A DNA stretch of 64,000 bases, taken from the NCBI GenBank assembly GCA_902589345.1, contig CACISU010000003.1:24001-88000 (forward strand), given 5' to 3'. The notes under the pieces were generated by a model. It was not told where the DNA came from, made no database searches, and saw only the letters and a list, made by a program, of their open reading frames with translations. Shown here piece after piece: positions 43,249 to 52,874 of the stretch. This DNA comes from an uncultured Pelagibacteraceae bacterium (lineage in GTDB: Bacteria > Pseudomonadota > Alphaproteobacteria > Pelagibacterales > Pelagibacteraceae). Both the position numbers and the translations under genes were made by a program. Numbering within the stretch: the stretch's first letter is position 1; the number at the start of each line of letters is the position of its first letter.

Positions 43249-44213
43249 TAATTTCTAGAAGTCCGCTTAGAATTCCATTAGGAGGAGGTGGCACTGATTT
43301 GCCATCTTATTTTAAAAAAAAAGAGGGATATATTATTTCAGCTGCAATAAATAAATATGTTTTTATTTCGTTAGGTGAGTCATTTAATAATAATTTTGTA
43401 TTAAATTATTCTAAGTTAGAAAAAAAAAAAAATATTAGTAAAATAATTCACCCTCTTTTTAGAGAAACATTAAAATATTTTAATATTAAAAAACCACTTC
43501 ATTTATCAAGTCATGCCGATATTCCAGCTGGTACAGGGCTTGGTTCGTCTGGTTGTTTCACTGTTACATTAGTCAATATTTTATCAAAATATCTAAACCT
43601 CAAACTTTCAAAAAAGGACCTTGCTGAAATTGCATGTGAAATTGAAATTAAAAAATTGAAGGAACCTGTCGGAAAACAGGATCAATATGTAGCAAGTTTT
43701 GGAGGACTAAATGAGTATTTTTTTAAAAAAAATAATAAAACAGTCGTTAAAAAATTAAATATTAAAAAAGAATTTATAAAAAAATTAGAGAATAGTATGT
43801 CCCTTTTCTTTACAGGATATACTAGAAATTCTTATAAAATTTTAAATATTCAAGATAAAAAAACAAAAATTCTAGATAAACAAATGTTAAAAAACTTAGA
43901 TCAAGTTAAAGAGTTTGGATATTTAATTAGAAATTCTCTAGTCCAAAGTAACCTTGAAGAGTTTGCGATGTTAATGAGAAACCACTGGGAAATAAAAAAA
44001 AAAAGATCGAAAGGAATTTCTAATAAAAAAATTAATTATTATTATGATATGGCATTAGAACGTGGCGCAATGTCCGGCAAACTTATAGGTGCAGGAGGAG
44101 GAGGTTTTTTATTATTTATTTCCAAAAACAATTCATCACTAAACTTCCTTGAAAATTACGGATTAAAAAGAATTAACTTTAAATTTGATGATGTTGGTGC
44201 AAAAATTCTATAA
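43245..44213 (+). CDS. hddA: D-glycero-D-manno-heptose 7-phosphate kinase-like GHMP kinase (HddA)
   Basis: A 322-residue GHMP kinase with ISRSPLRIPLGGGGTDLPSYF, the ATP loop IPAGTGLGSSGCFTVTLV, GKQDQYVASFGG and C-terminal MSGKLIGAGGGGFLLF. These match HddA, which phosphorylates the anomeric position of heptose 7-phosphate. Together with GmhA, GmhB and HddC types in the same run it completes a GDP-D-glycero-alpha-D-manno-heptose pathway. GTG at 43245 is the start, sharing GTGA with the transaldolase stop. Confidence 0.86.
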   Translation: MIISRSPLRIPLGGGGTDLPSYFKKKEGYIISAAINKYVFISLGESFNNNFVLNYSKLEKKKNISKIIHPLFRETLKYFNIKKPLHLSSHADIPAGTGLGSSGCFTVTLVNILSKYLNLKLSKKDLAEIACEIEIKKLKEPVGKQDQYVASFGGLNEYFFKKNNKTVVKKLNIKKEFIKKLENSMSLFFTGYTRNSYKILNIQDKKTKILDKQMLKNLDQVKEFGYLIRNSLVQSNLEEFAMLMRNHWEIKKKRSKGISNKKINYYYDMALERGAMSGKLIGAGGGGFLLFISKNNSSLNFLENYGLKRINFKFDDVGAKIL

Positions 44214-44218
44214 AATAA

Positions 44219-45049
44219 ATGTCTATTAAAATACCGATTTTTTTTTTAAATATTTTAAAATTTTTTGGAATATATGAGTTATCTAAAAAGTTTTACAGAA
44301 AACATTTTTTATATAGTGGGTTTATTAAAAATAACATTGAAAATATACTATTTTATAAATCAGCAAATTTAAAAAATGGACTTTTTTTAGATGTTGGATG
44401 CTATAAAGGATCTAAGATTGATAATTTTTTAAACATTGACAAAAAAAGACCAATAATAGGTTTAGAGCCATTTTTAAAATATTTTGAATATTTAAACAAA
44501 AAATATAAAAAATTTCCCAATGTAAAAATTTTAAATATGGCAGCAAATGATAAAAATAATGTAAAAAATATTTTTTATTATAATACTTCTACTTTAGACA
44601 AAGAAGCTTTCAGTTTGATTAAAAATAAAAGATTAAATAAATATAAATATGTAAATTGCTGTAAAATTGACGATTTTATTAATTTAAAGCCATCAATAAT
44701 CAAAATTGATACTGAAGGTGCAGAATTAAAAGTATTAGACGGTTCTATAAAAACTTTAAACAAATTTAGACCAATTTTTTTTATAGAAGTGACCAATAGA
44801 ACTTTTAAAGAAACTTTAAAAAAATTTAAAAATAAAAATTATTTTATCTATGTTTATGAGTATAATTTTTTTAAGAAAAAGTTATTTAATAATTGGGAAA
44901 AAAAAAATTTAGTACAAAACAATGTACACGAAAAAAAAATTTACTCCGTAGAAGAAATTATGAGTTTCAAATTTAAAAATTTTATGTTTAATATTGTATG
45001 TATACCCAAAGAAAGCATACAAAGTTTTAGAGACTTAATTTTTGATTAG
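44219..45049 (+). CDS. FkbM-family SAM-dependent methyltransferase
   Basis: A 276-residue class I methyltransferase of the FkbM family. GLFLDVGCYKGSK (SAM motif I), PIIGLEPFLKYFEYL (acidic post-I), ILNMAANDKN, and SIIKIDTEGAELKVLDG (the family's IDTEGxE motif) are all present. Such enzymes usually O-methylate sugars in surface polysaccharides and glycolipids. An N-terminal segment of about 55 residues precedes the catalytic domain. Its 3' end overlaps the convergent GT39-like gene by 15 nt. Confidence 0.87.
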   Translation: MSIKIPIFFLNILKFFGIYELSKKFYRKHFLYSGFIKNNIENILFYKSANLKNGLFLDVGCYKGSKIDNFLNIDKKRPIIGLEPFLKYFEYLNKKYKKFPNVKILNMAANDKNNVKNIFYYNTSTLDKEAFSLIKNKRLNKYKYVNCCKIDDFINLKPSIIKIDTEGAELKVLDGSIKTLNKFRPIFFIEVTNRTFKETLKKFKNKNYFIYVYEYNFFKKKLFNNWEKKNLVQNNVHEKKIYSVEEIMSFKFKNFMFNIVCIPKESIQSFRDLIFD

Positions 45050-46636
45050 AATGTATCTTTCATTTAGATAACTTTTGTAATTACTGTTTTTAAACTCATT
45101 ATGATTATTAATTAGTAAAATATTTTTGCTTTTAATAATTGTATTATTAATATTATTTTTATCTGTGATTTTTACATTTGGTGAATTTAAGAAAAATAAT
45201 ACCCTATAGTCCTCACCTATTAATTTATCACTAATTATAGTTGGTTCTTCCCCAAGTGATTTATAGTGTTTTTTTAAAATTATTCCTACATTATCAAATT
45301 TATTTGGTTTTTTGTAAGTATTTATTTCCTTACTTATTGGAATGGATGAAATAATTAAAACTATTGGAAAGTACAAAAATAAAAAAACTTTATAAGTTTT
45401 TTGAGGAAAAATAAAATTTACCAAAAAACAAACTAAACTAAAAAAAACTAAAAAATTAAAAAAGAAATCATTGTAAATATAGCCTCTAAATAAAATAGAG
45501 TCAAAAATCACCGAAGTAGGTCTAAAATTAATAATCTGTGAATAAAAGATTAAAATATAAATCAATGATATTAAAAGAATAATAATAATATTTCTCTTTT
45601 TTTTAATTTGAATTATTGAGTTTGTTATAAAAAAACAGGACATTAACATTAAAGGTATTATAAAGTCATAATATCTGGTTGTTACCCTAAAAAGATTTAT
45701 ATTTGAATCAGTATATACATGCATAGCATGATTAAGACTAGAAAAAATACTAAACAAAATAAGAATAAAAAAAGGTAAAAATATTATTTCATTTAACTTG
45801 TTATTTTTCAAAAATAAATTTTTAATTATAAAAAAGATTGGTAAACCAAAAATTAAAAAATTATAAACTAGATGTCCAATATAGTTATTTATAAATATTT
45901 TGAAAATATAAACTATTTCTGCCAAGTTGTTGATTTCTTTAAATATACTTCCATATTTAGAACCAAAAATAAAATTTGAGTTTTTTGTAATAAAGAACTT
46001 AGTTAAACAAAATAAAACAATAAATGAAGTTAAAATAATAGAAATTTTAATAAAAAAATTTTTTGGCGTTTCATTTTTTTTTAAAAATTTAAAAAATTCA
46101 TTTAATAATATTGCAGGTAAAATAAAAATACCTGTACCTTTTAATAAAAATAAAATAAAGATATTTGTACTACAAACAATGTATTTAAAATAAAAATTCT
46201 TCATAAAAAAATATAAATAAATAAATATATAAAAATACATATAAAAAATCATTTCTGGCATTAATGCTGATGAATAAAAGTTATATGTACTCAAGCTAGA
46301 AATTAAGAATAAAAATTTAGAATAATTTATTTGAGTAACTTTGATTGAAATTTTATAAACAAATATATTTCCTATCAAAAAAAATAATAAGTTTAAAATT
46401 TTTGCAATTTTATAAAAATTTTCTTCAAATAAGGTAATTATTTTGAAAATAAAAACGTATAGTGGTGAGGAAAAATCAAAATTTTTTATTGTAGTGTTAA
46501 ATATTAATATTTTGAATGAATATTCATCTGGGGGATTAAGCAGATATAAATTGTCATTTCTATAAAAATAAAATGAATAAATACATAATGTAGCTAATAC
46601 TAAAGCTACATTTTCAATTTTTATTTTTTTAATCAT
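45035..46636 (-). CDS. GT39/ArnT-like membrane glycosyltransferase
   Basis: A 533-residue polytopic protein with about eleven hydrophobic segments and a soluble C-terminal part of 80-100 residues. LNPPDEYSF in the first extracytoplasmic loop holds the Asp-Glu pair typical of GT-C enzymes, and SSALMPEMIFYMYFY resembles the second loop's acidic residue of ArnT/PMT proteins. These enzymes use undecaprenyl-phosphate sugars at the periplasmic side to modify lipid A or glycan. Leftward, alone; its start is only 45 bp from the divergent acyltransferase. Confidence 0.72.
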   Translation of the reverse strand: MIKKIKIENVALVLATLCIYSFYFYRNDNLYLLNPPDEYSFKILIFNTTIKNFDFSSPLYVFIFKIITLFEENFYKIAKILNLLFFLIGNIFVYKISIKVTQINYSKFLFLISSLSTYNFYSSALMPEMIFYMYFYIFIYLYFFMKNFYFKYIVCSTNIFILFLLKGTGIFILPAILLNEFFKFLKKNETPKNFFIKISIILTSFIVLFCLTKFFITKNSNFIFGSKYGSIFKEINNLAEIVYIFKIFINNYIGHLVYNFLIFGLPIFFIIKNLFLKNNKLNEIIFLPFFILILFSIFSSLNHAMHVYTDSNINLFRVTTRYYDFIIPLMLMSCFFITNSIIQIKKKRNIIIILLISLIYILIFYSQIINFRPTSVIFDSILFRGYIYNDFFFNFLVFFSLVCFLVNFIFPQKTYKVFLFLYFPIVLIISSIPISKEINTYKKPNKFDNVGIILKKHYKSLGEEPTIISDKLIGEDYRVLFFLNSPNVKITDKNNINNTIIKSKNILLINNHNEFKNSNYKSYLNERYILIKN

Positions 46637-46681
46637 AAAATAAATCTTTAATGGGCTTTAAAATCATTATATGGATTATGA

Positions 46682-47764
46682 ATGCAACTAAAAAAATACG
46701 AATTCGTAGACTTTCTACGAGGTATTGCAATTTTTTTAGTTTTTTTGAATCATATTCCAAGATTTGATCATACACTATTTGACGATTTAAGTTATCTTCA
46801 AAAAAAATTTTTTTTAGCTGGGACTTATGGCGTTCAACTGTTCTATATCGTATCAGCTTTTACACTCCTGATTTCGCTTTATAGAAGAAGTGAAAAAAAT
46901 TATTTTAATTTTTATTTAAGAAGGATTTTTAGAATAGTACCTATTTTTTATTTAGGTATAATTGTACATACTCATATTTTTAATTTAGAACCCACAAATC
47001 TTAAAAATATTTTATTAAATTTATTATTTTTAAATAATTTAATACCCCCAAGTAATGATTTAATTTTAGGAGGTACTACTATTGCAACTGAAATGAATTT
47101 TTATTTAATTCTGCCTTTGATGTTTCTATATATAAATTCTTATAAAAAGAGCTTAATTTTTTTAATATTTTCTATTTTTCTACTTTTTATATTAAACAAA
47201 TTTTTTGGACATTTTTATCCCGATCATACCTTTGGAAATGCAAATTTTTATAGAACAATATTTGTGCAAATTTTTGTTTTTTTATTAGGATTTATTACCT
47301 TTTTTATTAACTATAAATTTTTAGTATTAAAAGAATCTGAGAATAAAGACTTAATTAAAGATAAATTACTAAAAATTTTACCATTAATTATAATTGCAGC
47401 TCTAATATTTTTACTTGGAAAACAATATACTGAATATTTTTATTTTAGAAATATGTTTTTTGTATCGATTATTTTATTTTTATTTGTAAATTTCATAATT
47501 TTATTTGAAAAACTAATCTCAAATAATTTAATTTTTTTAATTTTTAAAAAATTGGGAACTGTTAGTTTCTCTATATATGTATGGCATTGGGTTGTGGTTA
47601 CTATGGTGTGGAATTATTATTTTAGTAAAATTTCTAATTTTACAGGTAAAATATTAATATATATTACAGTATCATTGATTTTAACTTATATAGTTTCGTT
47701 AGCATCATATCAAATTGAAAAATATTTTATTAAAATTGGAAAAAAATTAACTGATAAAAATTAA
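46682..47764 (+). CDS. Membrane O-acyltransferase (acyltransferase_3 family, OafA-like)
   Basis: A 360-residue polytopic membrane protein with about ten transmembrane segments. FVDFLRGIAIFLVFLNHIPRFDH holds the conserved Arg and His of acyltransferase_3 enzymes, and FYLRRIFRIVPIFYLGI the R-x10-type FRIxP segment. The C-terminus FSIYVWHWVVV matches the family's SxxxYxxH region. Transfers acetyl or another short acyl group from cytoplasmic donor to a sugar of the exported glycan. An SGNH protein lies nearby (48588), like paired modules of other O-acetylation systems. Confidence 0.87.
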   Translation: MQLKKYEFVDFLRGIAIFLVFLNHIPRFDHTLFDDLSYLQKKFFLAGTYGVQLFYIVSAFTLLISLYRRSEKNYFNFYLRRIFRIVPIFYLGIIVHTHIFNLEPTNLKNILLNLLFLNNLIPPSNDLILGGTTIATEMNFYLILPLMFLYINSYKKSLIFLIFSIFLLFILNKFFGHFYPDHTFGNANFYRTIFVQIFVFLLGFITFFINYKFLVLKESENKDLIKDKLLKILPLIIIAALIFLLGKQYTEYFYFRNMFFVSIILFLFVNFIILFEKLISNNLIFLIFKKLGTVSFSIYVWHWVVVTMVWNYYFSKISNFTGKILIYITVSLILTYIVSLASYQIEKYFIKIGKKLTDKN

Positions 47765-47819
47765 TAATTGTTTAAATCATTAATTAGTTTATTTATTATT
47801 ATAAAACTATTTATATATA

Positions 47820-48584
47820 ATGGCTAAAGATTGGAAAACTGCACAGAATCATGAAAAACAGTTTTGGGAAAATATTTATGTAAAAAATAATTCTGATGAT
47901 ATATATAGAAAAACTGATGACGAAGGTTGGAAACAATTTGCTAATGAAGTTCTATTTAGACATAGTGTAAATATAAATACATTAAACAACAAAACAATAT
48001 TAGATTTAGGCTCTGGACCAGCCGGTGTAGCCAAAGGTCTTCATTTAATGATTAAAAATAATTTAATCAAAAATTCAAATGTAATCGCGGCAGATCCTTT
48101 AATGGAATTTTATAAAAAAGAAATCGGCATTTTAAAAGAAGATGAAAAATTAAAATTATTATCAAACAAAGGAGAAAAATTGGATATTATGGATAATTCT
48201 GTAGACATAATTATCTCAACTAATGTTCTTGATCATTGTGAAAACCCAGATGATTTAATAAATGAGTGTTTTAGAATTTTAAAACCTGGTGGAATTTTTT
48301 TACCTTCGGTACACTTAGCTTATAATTATTTGAGCTTAGTATCTCCACTAATAAAATATTTTGATAAAAATCATCCCCATCATTTTACTAGTTTTACAAT
48401 AGAAAAAAAATTAAAAAATAAGTTTCTAAACGTTAAAGTAATAAATAAATTTTCAATAAAACACGATCAAAAAGAATTTACATTTATAAATATTTTTAGA
48501 GGAAAAAATTTTTTTAGATCTTTAAAGAGATTTTTGTCTAATTTCATTTTGTATACGTGTTATTTTCAGTGTAAAAAAAATTAG
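47820..48584 (+). CDS. Class I SAM-dependent methyltransferase
   Basis: A 254-residue methyltransferase: TILDLGSGPAGVAKGLHL (SAM motif I), NVIAADPLMEFYKKE (acidic post-I), DNSVDIIISTNVLDHCENP (motif II) and LKPGGIFLPSVH (motif III), the standard Methyltransf_11 order. An N-terminal segment, AKDWKTAQNHEKQFW, is common in this subfamily of polysaccharide-locus methyltransferases. Expected to methylate a sugar hydroxyl or a small molecule. It stands downstream of the acyltransferase with a 55-bp spacer and converges on the SGNH gene. Confidence 0.85.
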   Translation: MAKDWKTAQNHEKQFWENIYVKNNSDDIYRKTDDEGWKQFANEVLFRHSVNINTLNNKTILDLGSGPAGVAKGLHLMIKNNLIKNSNVIAADPLMEFYKKEIGILKEDEKLKLLSNKGEKLDIMDNSVDIIISTNVLDHCENPDDLINECFRILKPGGIFLPSVHLAYNYLSLVSPLIKYFDKNHPHHFTSFTIEKKLKNKFLNVKVINKFSIKHDQKEFTFINIFRGKNFFRSLKRFLSNFILYTCYFQCKKN

Positions 48585-48587
48585 TTT

Positions 48588-49832
48588 TTATTCGCTTAAA
48601 TAATTAAATATCTGCTCAGCTACCAATTTATTTCCAATTTTATTAAAATGATCATCAATCATATAATAATTATCATTTTCACTTTTTTTAAGATGTTCAG
48701 TTAAATCTATTAAATTAATTTTATTTTCGTTTGCAAATATTTTTAAACTTTTTTGAATATCATCATTTATAATGTCTTCTTTTAAAAATTTATAACCTAA
48801 ATTTTTAATTGCAAAGTCTACATATTTTTTTTTGATTTGATATTTACTAGGTACTATAACCAAACAGAACTCAACATTAGAATTTTTTGCTATCATATCT
48901 GCTTTTTTAAAAATATTTTTGTAATAATTTGAATTTTGAATATCAAACTCATTTAAATCTGAATAATATTTGTCTAAATAACCCCTATTACTTATATGAA
49001 GAATAAAGGGATTTACATTTTCATTTTTAAAAATTTTTAAAGTTGATCCAGGAATATCAAACTGTTTTAGGTGTTCATCGGACTTATAATATGTAATATT
49101 ATCTTTAGCAATTTTTAATCCAGTCAAAATTTTAATATTTTCTAGTAAAAAACTATTCCCAATTATTTTATCAAATTTTAAAAGTAAACTAGCCGAATAG
49201 ACTTTACGTATAATATCGTTATCAATATAGATAAACATAAATATAAATTTTGGTTTAAACTTAATATAATCTTTCAATGTTTCAAAATATTTTAATACTC
49301 CAGCCCCAGGTACACCAAGATTAATTACTTTAAAATCTATTTTTTCTTTTATTAATTTATTTTCTAATAATTTATCGATAGTATTTGGTTCATCTACACC
49401 GCTACCAAATACAAATGAGTCCCCAATGAGGAAAATTTTATTTTCATAATTTAGAATTTCATTGAAATTTTTTTCCCTAAAACCTTTTTCATTAATATTA
49501 TAAGTTGCTTCAAATTCGAAGTTTTTGTCAGTTCTTATTTCACTTTTATTAACTATTTCAAATTTATTAAATTTGAGAAACAAAAATTCACATATTAAAA
49601 TTGATAAAATAAAAAAAAATATTATTGACGTAGATCTTAATAATAATTTTTTTGTCTCAAAAAAAAAGGATAGGATAGATAAAATTATTAAAATTGAAGA
49701 AGAAATATATAAAAGGATAGATAAATTCTCTAAATTAATAGTTCCATCCAGGGTAAAACGTTTAAGAAAAAAAGGGTTTATTACAAAACTTAATATCAAG
49801 AAAGCAACAGTAATTTTCTTTATATTTTTCAT
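48588..49832 (-). CDS. Membrane-anchored SGNH/GDSL-type hydrolase
   Basis: A 414-residue protein with three hydrophobic segments in the first 90 residues, then a soluble SGNH-hydrolase-like domain. The nucleophile block is KIFLIGDSFVFGSGVDEP (block I GDS), the glycine is in VINLGVPGAGVLKYFETL (block II), and DDHFNKIGNKLVAEQIF is block V (Asp-x-x-His). Such proteins add or remove acyl groups on periplasmic glycans, often with an acyltransferase_3 partner like that at 46682. Leftward; a 78-bp spacer separates it from the divergent GT4 gene. Confidence 0.8.
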   Translation of the reverse strand: MKNIKKITVAFLILSFVINPFFLKRFTLDGTINLENLSILLYISSSILIILSILSFFFETKKLLLRSTSIIFFFILSILICEFLFLKFNKFEIVNKSEIRTDKNFEFEATYNINEKGFREKNFNEILNYENKIFLIGDSFVFGSGVDEPNTIDKLLENKLIKEKIDFKVINLGVPGAGVLKYFETLKDYIKFKPKFIFMFIYIDNDIIRKVYSASLLLKFDKIIGNSFLLENIKILTGLKIAKDNITYYKSDEHLKQFDIPGSTLKIFKNENVNPFILHISNRGYLDKYYSDLNEFDIQNSNYYKNIFKKADMIAKNSNVEFCLVIVPSKYQIKKKYVDFAIKNLGYKFLKEDIINDDIQKSLKIFANENKINLIDLTEHLKKSENDNYYMIDDHFNKIGNKLVAEQIFNYLSE

Positions 49833-49910
49833 TTTATAGTAAAATTTATTTATCCCTTTTTAAATTTTAATATAATAACTAATTTAATTATATTATTATA
49901 TTTATTTTCT

Positions 49911-51023
49911 ATGAAAATTTTATTAGATACAACTACTCTTCTATCACCCAAAGGTGGTATTGGACATTATGTAGATAAAATTTCTAACGAATTAATTAAT
50001 GATAGAAACTTCCAACCATTCTTTTTAACTGATAATTATTTTTCAAGAGATTTAAATAAAATTAAAGATTACAAACCAAGTTTATTTGAAAGGATTTTAA
50101 AAAAAAATATTAGACTTGATTACAAATACAAAAATATAATAATTAATCGATTTATTAAAAAAAATAATATTGAGATATTTCATCAACCAAATTTTATAGG
50201 CTTTGATTCAAAAACAAAAAATATTATCACTGTACATGATTTATCTTGGTTACGTTTTCCAGAATTTTTTCTAAAGAGAGAATTAGATTATTTCAAATTA
50301 TTTTTTGAAAAATCAATCAAATCGGCATTCAAAGTCATAGTGCATTCAAATTTTGTAAAGCAAGAATTAAATTTAATATATAATATTTCAGAATCTAAAA
50401 TTAAAGTAATTCATGAAGATTTAAGGCAAGAATTTAAAATTTTAGATGAAAATAAATGTTTAAATTTCTTAAATAAATACAATTTAAAATATAAAAAATT
50501 TATATTAATTTTAAATACTCTGGATAATAGAAAAAATTATAAATTTATTCTTGATGTCTATGATAGCCTAAGTGATAATGTGAAAAAAAATTTCCCTTTA
50601 ATTATTGCTGGTATGCCTGGAAGAAACTCAGACGAGATTATTAATAAAATCTCAAAAGTAAAAAATTGTTTTTATATAGGTTATTTAAACGAAAATTATT
50701 TAAATCAATGTTATTCTTCAGCAAAAATATTAATTTATCCTTCTTTATATGAAGGATTTGGGATATCGCCACTTGAGTCCATGGCTTCCGGAACACCAGT
50801 TGTTGCATCTTCTATTGAGTCTTCAAAAGAAATATTAGGTGAGTCATCAATCTTGGTAGAAATTAAAGAAAAATCAAGTTGGATAAAATCAATCTCAGAA
50901 ATTTTAGATGATAAAAACAAATATGAAGATTTTGTAAATCGCGGACTTAATAAATCAACAAATTTTACAAAAGGAACTACATCAAAAAATATTTTAAAAT
51001 TATATAAAGAATTAGAATCTTAA
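49911..51023 (+). CDS. Glycosyltransferase family 4
   Basis: A 370-residue GT-B, GT4-type enzyme with all expected features: N-terminal ILLDTTTLLSPKGGIGHYVD (acceptor-site glycine loop), IITVHDLSWLRFPEFF, VIVHSNFVKQEL, then the donor domain FILILNTLDNRKNYKF and YPSLYEGFGISPLESMASG with the Glu-x7-Glu pair and TPVVASSIESSKEIL. It is of the WbaZ/RfaG mannosyltransferase style. Rightward and alone between the leftward SGNH and carbamoyltransferase genes. Confidence 0.9.
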   Translation: MKILLDTTTLLSPKGGIGHYVDKISNELINDRNFQPFFLTDNYFSRDLNKIKDYKPSLFERILKKNIRLDYKYKNIIINRFIKKNNIEIFHQPNFIGFDSKTKNIITVHDLSWLRFPEFFLKRELDYFKLFFEKSIKSAFKVIVHSNFVKQELNLIYNISESKIKVIHEDLRQEFKILDENKCLNFLNKYNLKYKKFILILNTLDNRKNYKFILDVYDSLSDNVKKNFPLIIAGMPGRNSDEIINKISKVKNCFYIGYLNENYLNQCYSSAKILIYPSLYEGFGISPLESMASGTPVVASSIESSKEILGESSILVEIKEKSSWIKSISEILDDKNKYEDFVNRGLNKSTNFTKGTTSKNILKLYKELES

Positions 51024-51037
51024 AAAACTAAAATTTA

Positions 51038-52873
51038 TTAATCAAGATCAAATTTATCTTTATAATTAATTTTTAAACTTGAATCCTGTTCTTCTTTAAT
51101 TAAGTAACAATTTCCAATAACAAGAATATCTAATTCTGTACCCATAAAACAATTAAAAGCATTTTCGGGAGTATTAACTATAGGTTCTCCTCTTACATTG
51201 AATGATGTATTTACAATCACTGGGCAGCCAGTTTTTTCCTTAAATGCTTTAATTAATTTATAATAAAGAGGGTTTGTTTTCTGATGCACTGTTTGTATTC
51301 TGGCAGAGTAGTCCACATGCGTAACAGCTGGAATTTTAGATCTTTGCACATTTAATTTCTCTATACCAAATAAATTATTTTCTTTCTGTGTCATTTCAAT
51401 TTTTTTATCACTATGGATTTGGCCTACTAAGAGCATGTATGGACTATCAACATCTAAGTTGAACCATGTAGACACATCTTCTCGAAGTATTGATGGAGCA
51501 AAAGGTCTAAAACTTTCCCTATACTTTACTTTCAAGTTTAAGTTTTTTTGCATAGAGCTAGATCTTGCATCCCCTAATATTGATCTACCTCCTAAAGCCC
51601 TAGGTCCAAATTCCATTCTTCCTTGGAACCATCCAACTGCCTTACCAGCAATTAAAGCTTCCGAAGTTTTATCTACAATTTCTTTTTCAGTTAATTCATG
51701 AAAGTTTGCTCCCAATTTTTTTAAATTATTTTTAATTTGCTCCTTAGAATAATCTGGACCCAAATAAGACCCTTCCATATTATCATTTGAATTAATAATT
51801 CTTTTGTTACCTTGATCAATATGCCATAAAGCTAAAGCTGCTCCTAAAGATCCTCCTGCATCACCTGCAGCAGGTTGTATCCAAATATTGTCAAAAATTT
51901 TTTCTTGAAGAATTTTACCATTGGCAACACAATTTAATGCAACTCCACCAGCTAGGCATAAATTATTAATATTATATTCTTTACGAATAGCCTTGGCCAA
52001 TTTGATCATAATTTCCTCAGTAACCTTTTGAATAGATGAAGCTATATCCATATGAAATTGGGTTAGCTTTTCGTTATTTGGGTTTCTGGATTTTTGACCA
52101 AATAAATTATTAAAACGATTGTTAGTCATTGTTAAACCCGTTGCATAATTAAAATATTTTTGATTTAATCTAAATGTTCCGTCCTCTTTAATATCAATTA
52201 GTTGTTTTACTTTATCCTCATAAATAGGATTTCCATATGGTGCTAAACCCATCAATTTATATTCTCCACTGTTAACTTTAAATCCAGTATAATAAGTAAA
52301 TGCTGAATAAAGAAGTCCAAGAGAGTGGGGGAAATGAATTTCCTTTTTAATTTCTAATTTATTACCTTTACCGACCGCAACCGTGGTTGTTGCCCATTCC
52401 CCTACACCATCTGCAGTCAAAACTACAGCTTCTTCAAAGGGAGAAGGAAAAAATGCACTTGCTGCATGACTAAGGTGGTGATCTGAAAAAAATATATTTT
52501 CATCAGATTTATATTCTTTGTCATGTTCTTTAAGTTTATTAAATAACAAATTTTTTTGAAACAATTTTTCTTTAACCCACAAAGGCATTGCTTTACTGAA
52601 AGAAACAAACCCTTTAGGGGCAAAAGCAACATAAGTTTCTAACAATCTTTCAAATTTTAAAAAAGGTTTTTCAAAAAAAACTATTTGATTCACTTCATTT
52701 AAATTTAAATTTCCATAATTCAATACAAATTCAATTGCATTTTTTGGATAGCTTGCATCGTGTTTTTTTCTTGTGAATCTTTCTTCTTGAGCCGCTGCAA
52801 TTATTTTTCCATCTTTTAAAAGACATGCCGCACTGTCATGATAAAATGCAGATATACCTAAGATTGATTTCAC
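51038..52873 (-). CDS. Carbamoyltransferase (NodU/CmcH/TobZ family)
   Basis: A 611-residue O-carbamoyltransferase. N-terminal YrdC-independent Kae1-like domain: ILGISAFYHDSAACLLKDG, AAQEERFTRKKHD, SDHHLSHAASAFFPSPF (metal-binding His), and LCLAGGVALNCVANGKI. The C-terminal carbamoyltransferase domain has GRMEFGPRALGGRSILGDAR and FNVRGEPIVNTPENAF. It moves a carbamoyl group from carbamoyl phosphate, via carbamoyl-AMP, to a sugar or other hydroxyl. GTG at 52873 is the start. Upstream in the same transcript stand a DUF5989 and an SxtJ protein, a recurrent trio. Confidence 0.92.
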   Translation of the reverse strand: MKSILGISAFYHDSAACLLKDGKIIAAAQEERFTRKKHDASYPKNAIEFVLNYGNLNLNEVNQIVFFEKPFLKFERLLETYVAFAPKGFVSFSKAMPLWVKEKLFQKNLLFNKLKEHDKEYKSDENIFFSDHHLSHAASAFFPSPFEEAVVLTADGVGEWATTTVAVGKGNKLEIKKEIHFPHSLGLLYSAFTYYTGFKVNSGEYKLMGLAPYGNPIYEDKVKQLIDIKEDGTFRLNQKYFNYATGLTMTNNRFNNLFGQKSRNPNNEKLTQFHMDIASSIQKVTEEIMIKLAKAIRKEYNINNLCLAGGVALNCVANGKILQEKIFDNIWIQPAAGDAGGSLGAALALWHIDQGNKRIINSNDNMEGSYLGPDYSKEQIKNNLKKLGANFHELTEKEIVDKTSEALIAGKAVGWFQGRMEFGPRALGGRSILGDARSSSMQKNLNLKVKYRESFRPFAPSILREDVSTWFNLDVDSPYMLLVGQIHSDKKIEMTQKENNLFGIEKLNVQRSKIPAVTHVDYSARIQTVHQKTNPLYYKLIKAFKEKTGCPVIVNTSFNVRGEPIVNTPENAFNCFMGTELDILVIGNCYLIKEEQDSSLKINYKDKFDLD

Positions 52874-52874
52874 T

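Noticed and set aside
49525..49839. 104-codon plus-strand frame opposite the SGNH gene
   Set aside because: Complements the three membrane segments of the SGNH protein; no start site or family match.
51435..51701. 88-codon plus-strand frame
   Set aside because: Antisense to the carbamoyltransferase C-terminal domain.
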